A program made the translations under genes and the position numbers. Under the pieces are notes generated by a model, which saw nothing but the letters and a program-made list of their open reading frames with translations, was not told where the DNA came from and ran no database searches. A DNA stretch of 15,661 bases from CASQEL01 sp036655975 (GTDB taxonomy: Bacteria > Desulfobacterota > Desulfovibrionia > Desulfovibrionales > Desulfovibrionaceae): NCBI GenBank assembly GCA_036655975.1, contig JAVVPD010000049.1, forward strand, positions 1 to 15,661, written 5' to 3'. Below are positions 13,451 through 15,661 of this stretch, one piece after another (position 1 is the first letter of the stretch; each line of letters opens with the position of its first letter).

Positions 13451-14241
13451 CAGGATTTTTTGGGGCTGCCGCCCACGGGGCTTTTACCGCGCTGGATGGG
13501 CTGTCCGAGTCCCATATCCGTCAGTCTTTGTTTTATAGACTGGGCCGCATCGGCGTTGCCACGGAACACAACCATAACTTTGTATAATGGTGTTTTTCCT
13601 TTCGTTTTTTCCATGCGGGTGCGTAGACCTTCGCCTTCAAGGCGCGCGCGCAAATTGTCCACGCTGCCCGTGTCTTTAAAGGTGGCTACTTGAAAGGTAA
13701 AATCATAAATATTTTGGTTGACCGCAGGGCTCTTGGCTTTGTCTGGGCTTTGCGCCTTGGCGGTTTTATCCGTGGGTGCCTGCGTAACATTCCCTTGGGC
13801 GGCGCCCGTTGCTGGGTCAAAAACGGCTGCCACTGGTGCGGTAGCATTTTGCATATTTTTGGGCTTGGGTTCTGTGCCCGGTTTGGGCGGCGGGGGAGCC
13901 AGCTTGCCCTGCCCCGGCTTACCTTTCAGCGAAGCCGCATAGCTCAAGTCTTCGGCTTTCATCACCTTATCCGCAGGCTGATTCTCACCCACACGGGAGG
14001 TGGGCGCTTGGGTGGTGTCATCTTCCTTGGGAAGGAAGCTGGCTAATTGCGGAATTTTCTTTTCAGGATTGTAGCCGCGCCCGACCATGACACCAAGCAC
14101 AAAGGACCAGCCAATTCCGATGACCAGCACGATAACGGCAGTCATGATGGAAGAAGCTGTTAAACGCAGGGTGTACGAGCGTTTGCCCACAGGGTCACCC
14201 TTGCGGGGATTGCCGCCGGAAGGAGAAGATGCTTGCGCCAT
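13450..14241 (-). CDS. SPOR-domain single-pass membrane protein
   Basis: A 263-residue protein with a cytoplasmic N-terminus rich in Gly/Pro/basic residues, one transmembrane helix (about residues 29-52), a long Pro/Ala/Lys-rich periplasmic linker and a C-terminal SPOR domain (about 177-250: YDFTFQVATF, then DNLRARLEGEGLRTRM, then YKVMVVFRGNADAAQSIKQRL). SPOR domains bind denuded peptidoglycan at division sites. The arrangement resembles FtsN or DedD, but sequence alone does not settle which. It lies 13 nt after argS and overlaps mlaE by one base. Confidence 0.9.
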   Translation of the reverse strand: MAQASSPSGGNPRKGDPVGKRSYTLRLTASSIMTAVIVLVIGIGWSFVLGVMVGRGYNPEKKIPQLASFLPKEDDTTQAPTSRVGENQPADKVMKAEDLSYAASLKGKPGQGKLAPPPPKPGTEPKPKNMQNATAPVAAVFDPATGAAQGNVTQAPTDKTAKAQSPDKAKSPAVNQNIYDFTFQVATFKDTGSVDNLRARLEGEGLRTRMEKTKGKTPLYKVMVVFRGNADAAQSIKQRLTDMGLGQPIQRGKSPVGGSPKKS

Positions 14242-14254
14242 AATGTCCCTAAAA

Positions 14255-15661
14255 TTACATGGTGTCAGGGGCGCTGACCCCTAAAATGGCAAGGCCGTTA
14301 CGCAGCACTTGCGCCACAGAACGCAATAATGCGAGTCTGGCTATGGTTACTTGAGGATCATCGTTTTGAATCACTTGGTGCTTGGCATAATAGCTGTGCA
14401 GCACGCTGGCAAGTTCCATCAGATAATGGCTGACATGATGCGCGGCGAGTGCCGAAGCCGCAGCATGGATTTCATCGTCAAAATGTTCGACCATGCGGAG
14501 CAGGGCCAGGTCTTCGGGGGTGGTCAGGGGGGCGAGATCGGCTAAAGTTATAGTGTCCGGCAATTTTAGGCCGCGTTCGACGGCCCGCCGCAGCACTGCA
14601 CAAATGCGGGCATGGGCGTATTGCACATAATAGACGGGATTATCCATAGTGCGTTGCTTGACCAATTCTAGGTCAAAATCGAGCGGGCTGTCACTTTTCC
14701 GCGATAAAAACATGAAACGCGCCGCGTCTACGCCCACTTCTTTAACAACATCGGCCAGCGTTTCAAAGGTGCCCGCGCGGGTGGACATGCTGATGGGTTT
14801 GCCATCGGCCAGCAAATTTACTAATTGAATCAGCACCACGTCAAAATCTTCTGCTTGGCGTCCCACGGCGCTAATGGCGGCCCGCATGCGGGGGATATAG
14901 CCGTGGTGGTCAGCACCCCATACGTCGATAACAAAGTCAAAGCCGCGTTGATACTTTTCATCATGATAGGCAATATCTGAGGCAAAGTAGGTGAGGGTGC
15001 CGTCAGACTTTTTCAACACCCGATCTTTATCGTCGCCAAGGGTGGTGGTGGCAAACCACAGGGCATTGTCTTGCTCATAGGTTAAAGCCCTTTTTTTGAG
15101 GCTGGCGAAGGTTCGATCTACCGCGCCGCTGTCCACGAGGGTTTTTTCGGAATACCAAACCTGATGCTCTACCCGAAAATCGTTCAAATCTTGCTGAATA
15201 CCCTTCAGGATGGACTGCATGGCATAGTCAAAGCAAATATTTTGTCCTTCGTCATCCGGCAGTTCAAGCACGTGGGGATGCAGGTTCAGAACTTCGCGGG
15301 CGAGGTCAGTAATATAGACGCCGCGATAGAAATCTTTTGGAATGTCAATGGTTTCCCCCTTGACTTCCTTGGCGCGTAGCCATACGGAAAAACCCAGCAA
15401 GCGCATTTGGCGGCCCGCATCATTAATATAATATTCGGTGCTTACGTCAAAACCCGCAAAGCGTAATAGGCGGGCAAGGCTGTCACCCACGGCCGCGCCG
15501 CGTCCGTGACCGATGTGTAAAGGCCCAGTAGGGTTGGCGGAAACATATTCCACCTGTGTCTTGCGTCCGGCCCCCAAATTTACAGCACCGAAGCTCTCTG
15601 CGGCTTGTTCAATGTCTAGTACGGTCTGCTGCCAGAATGCGGGCGTAAAGGTCACGTTTAA
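14255..15661 (-). CDS. argS: arginyl-tRNA synthetase (5' end outside window)
   Basis: The C-terminal 468 residues of a class I aminoacyl-tRNA synthetase; the frame is open upstream through the edge, so roughly the first 80-100 residues are missing (family usually 550-580). The nucleotide-binding HIGH motif is in GPLHIGHGRGAAVGD, the second signature is degenerate as ISMSTRAGTF, as common in ArgS, and the C-terminal anticodon-binding DALR domain ends the protein (MDNPVYYVQYAHARICAVL onward). The GTG at 15655 is an internal codon, not the start. It is the first visible gene of the argS-SPOR-mla run. Confidence 0.96.
   Translation of the reverse strand, partial: LNVTFTPAFWQQTVLDIEQAAESFGAVNLGAGRKTQVEYVSANPTGPLHIGHGRGAAVGDSLARLLRFAGFDVSTEYYINDAGRQMRLLGFSVWLRAKEVKGETIDIPKDFYRGVYITDLAREVLNLHPHVLELPDDEGQNICFDYAMQSILKGIQQDLNDFRVEHQVWYSEKTLVDSGAVDRTFASLKKRALTYEQDNALWFATTTLGDDKDRVLKKSDGTLTYFASDIAYHDEKYQRGFDFVIDVWGADHHGYIPRMRAAISAVGRQAEDFDVVLIQLVNLLADGKPISMSTRAGTFETLADVVKEVGVDAARFMFLSRKSDSPLDFDLELVKQRTMDNPVYYVQYAHARICAVLRRAVERGLKLPDTITLADLAPLTTPEDLALLRMVEHFDDEIHAAASALAAHHVSHYLMELASVLHSYYAKHQVIQNDDPQVTIARLALLRSVAQVLRNGLAILGVSAPDTM

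Noticed and set aside
1..15661. CRISPR arrays, tRNA or rRNA genes, insertion sequences
   Set aside because: No repeat-spacer pattern, no cloverleaf-like segment and no transposase-like protein was seen; the genes are tightly packed.

Overview
The window reads almost entirely on the minus strand and looks like a chromosomal segment of a Gram-negative anaerobe, most likely a Desulfovibrio-like member of Desulfobacterota. The reasons are a Tat-exported molybdopterin oxidoreductase with an FdnI-type cytochrome b, a probable periplasmic selenoprotein, and an argS-SPOR-mla cluster with an outer-membrane lipoprotein. The taxonomic call is inference from gene content only.

Right part (15661 down to 7676, one probable transcription unit): argS (5' end outside the window), a SPOR-domain membrane protein, mlaE-mlaF-mlaD-mlaC-mlaA (outer-membrane lipid asymmetry transport), a metallo-beta-lactamase-fold hydrolase and a GAF/HD-GYP protein. 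Gaps are short and several genes overlap or nearly touch. No mlaB was seen.

Middle (7591 to 5269): a promoter followed by a CpxRA-like two-component pair, with the OmpR-family regulator first and the sensor kinase second. Immediately after the kinase lies a striking array of four TTTAC boxes (5245-5278; GTAAA on the + strand), spaced 11, 7 and 11 bp. It resembles CpxR-type tandem boxes and sits just in front of the next gene set.

Left part (5107 to 1): a small exported ComEA-like helix-hairpin-helix protein ending in CNC; a ~491-residue exported protein interpreted as a selenoprotein (in-frame UGA in a UATC motif, plus a 1-nt frameshift that breaks a second motif, CSAC); an exported protein resembling the UGSC family with a CRVC motif; an FdnI-like cytochrome b; and a Tat-exported molybdopterin oxidoreductase with a Cys Mo-ligand candidate, truncated at the window edge. 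I infer a periplasmic thiol/selenol redox module joined to the quinone pool through cytochrome b and the Mo enzyme, probably controlled by the adjacent two-component system. The substrate is unknown. This set is the most interesting part of the window.
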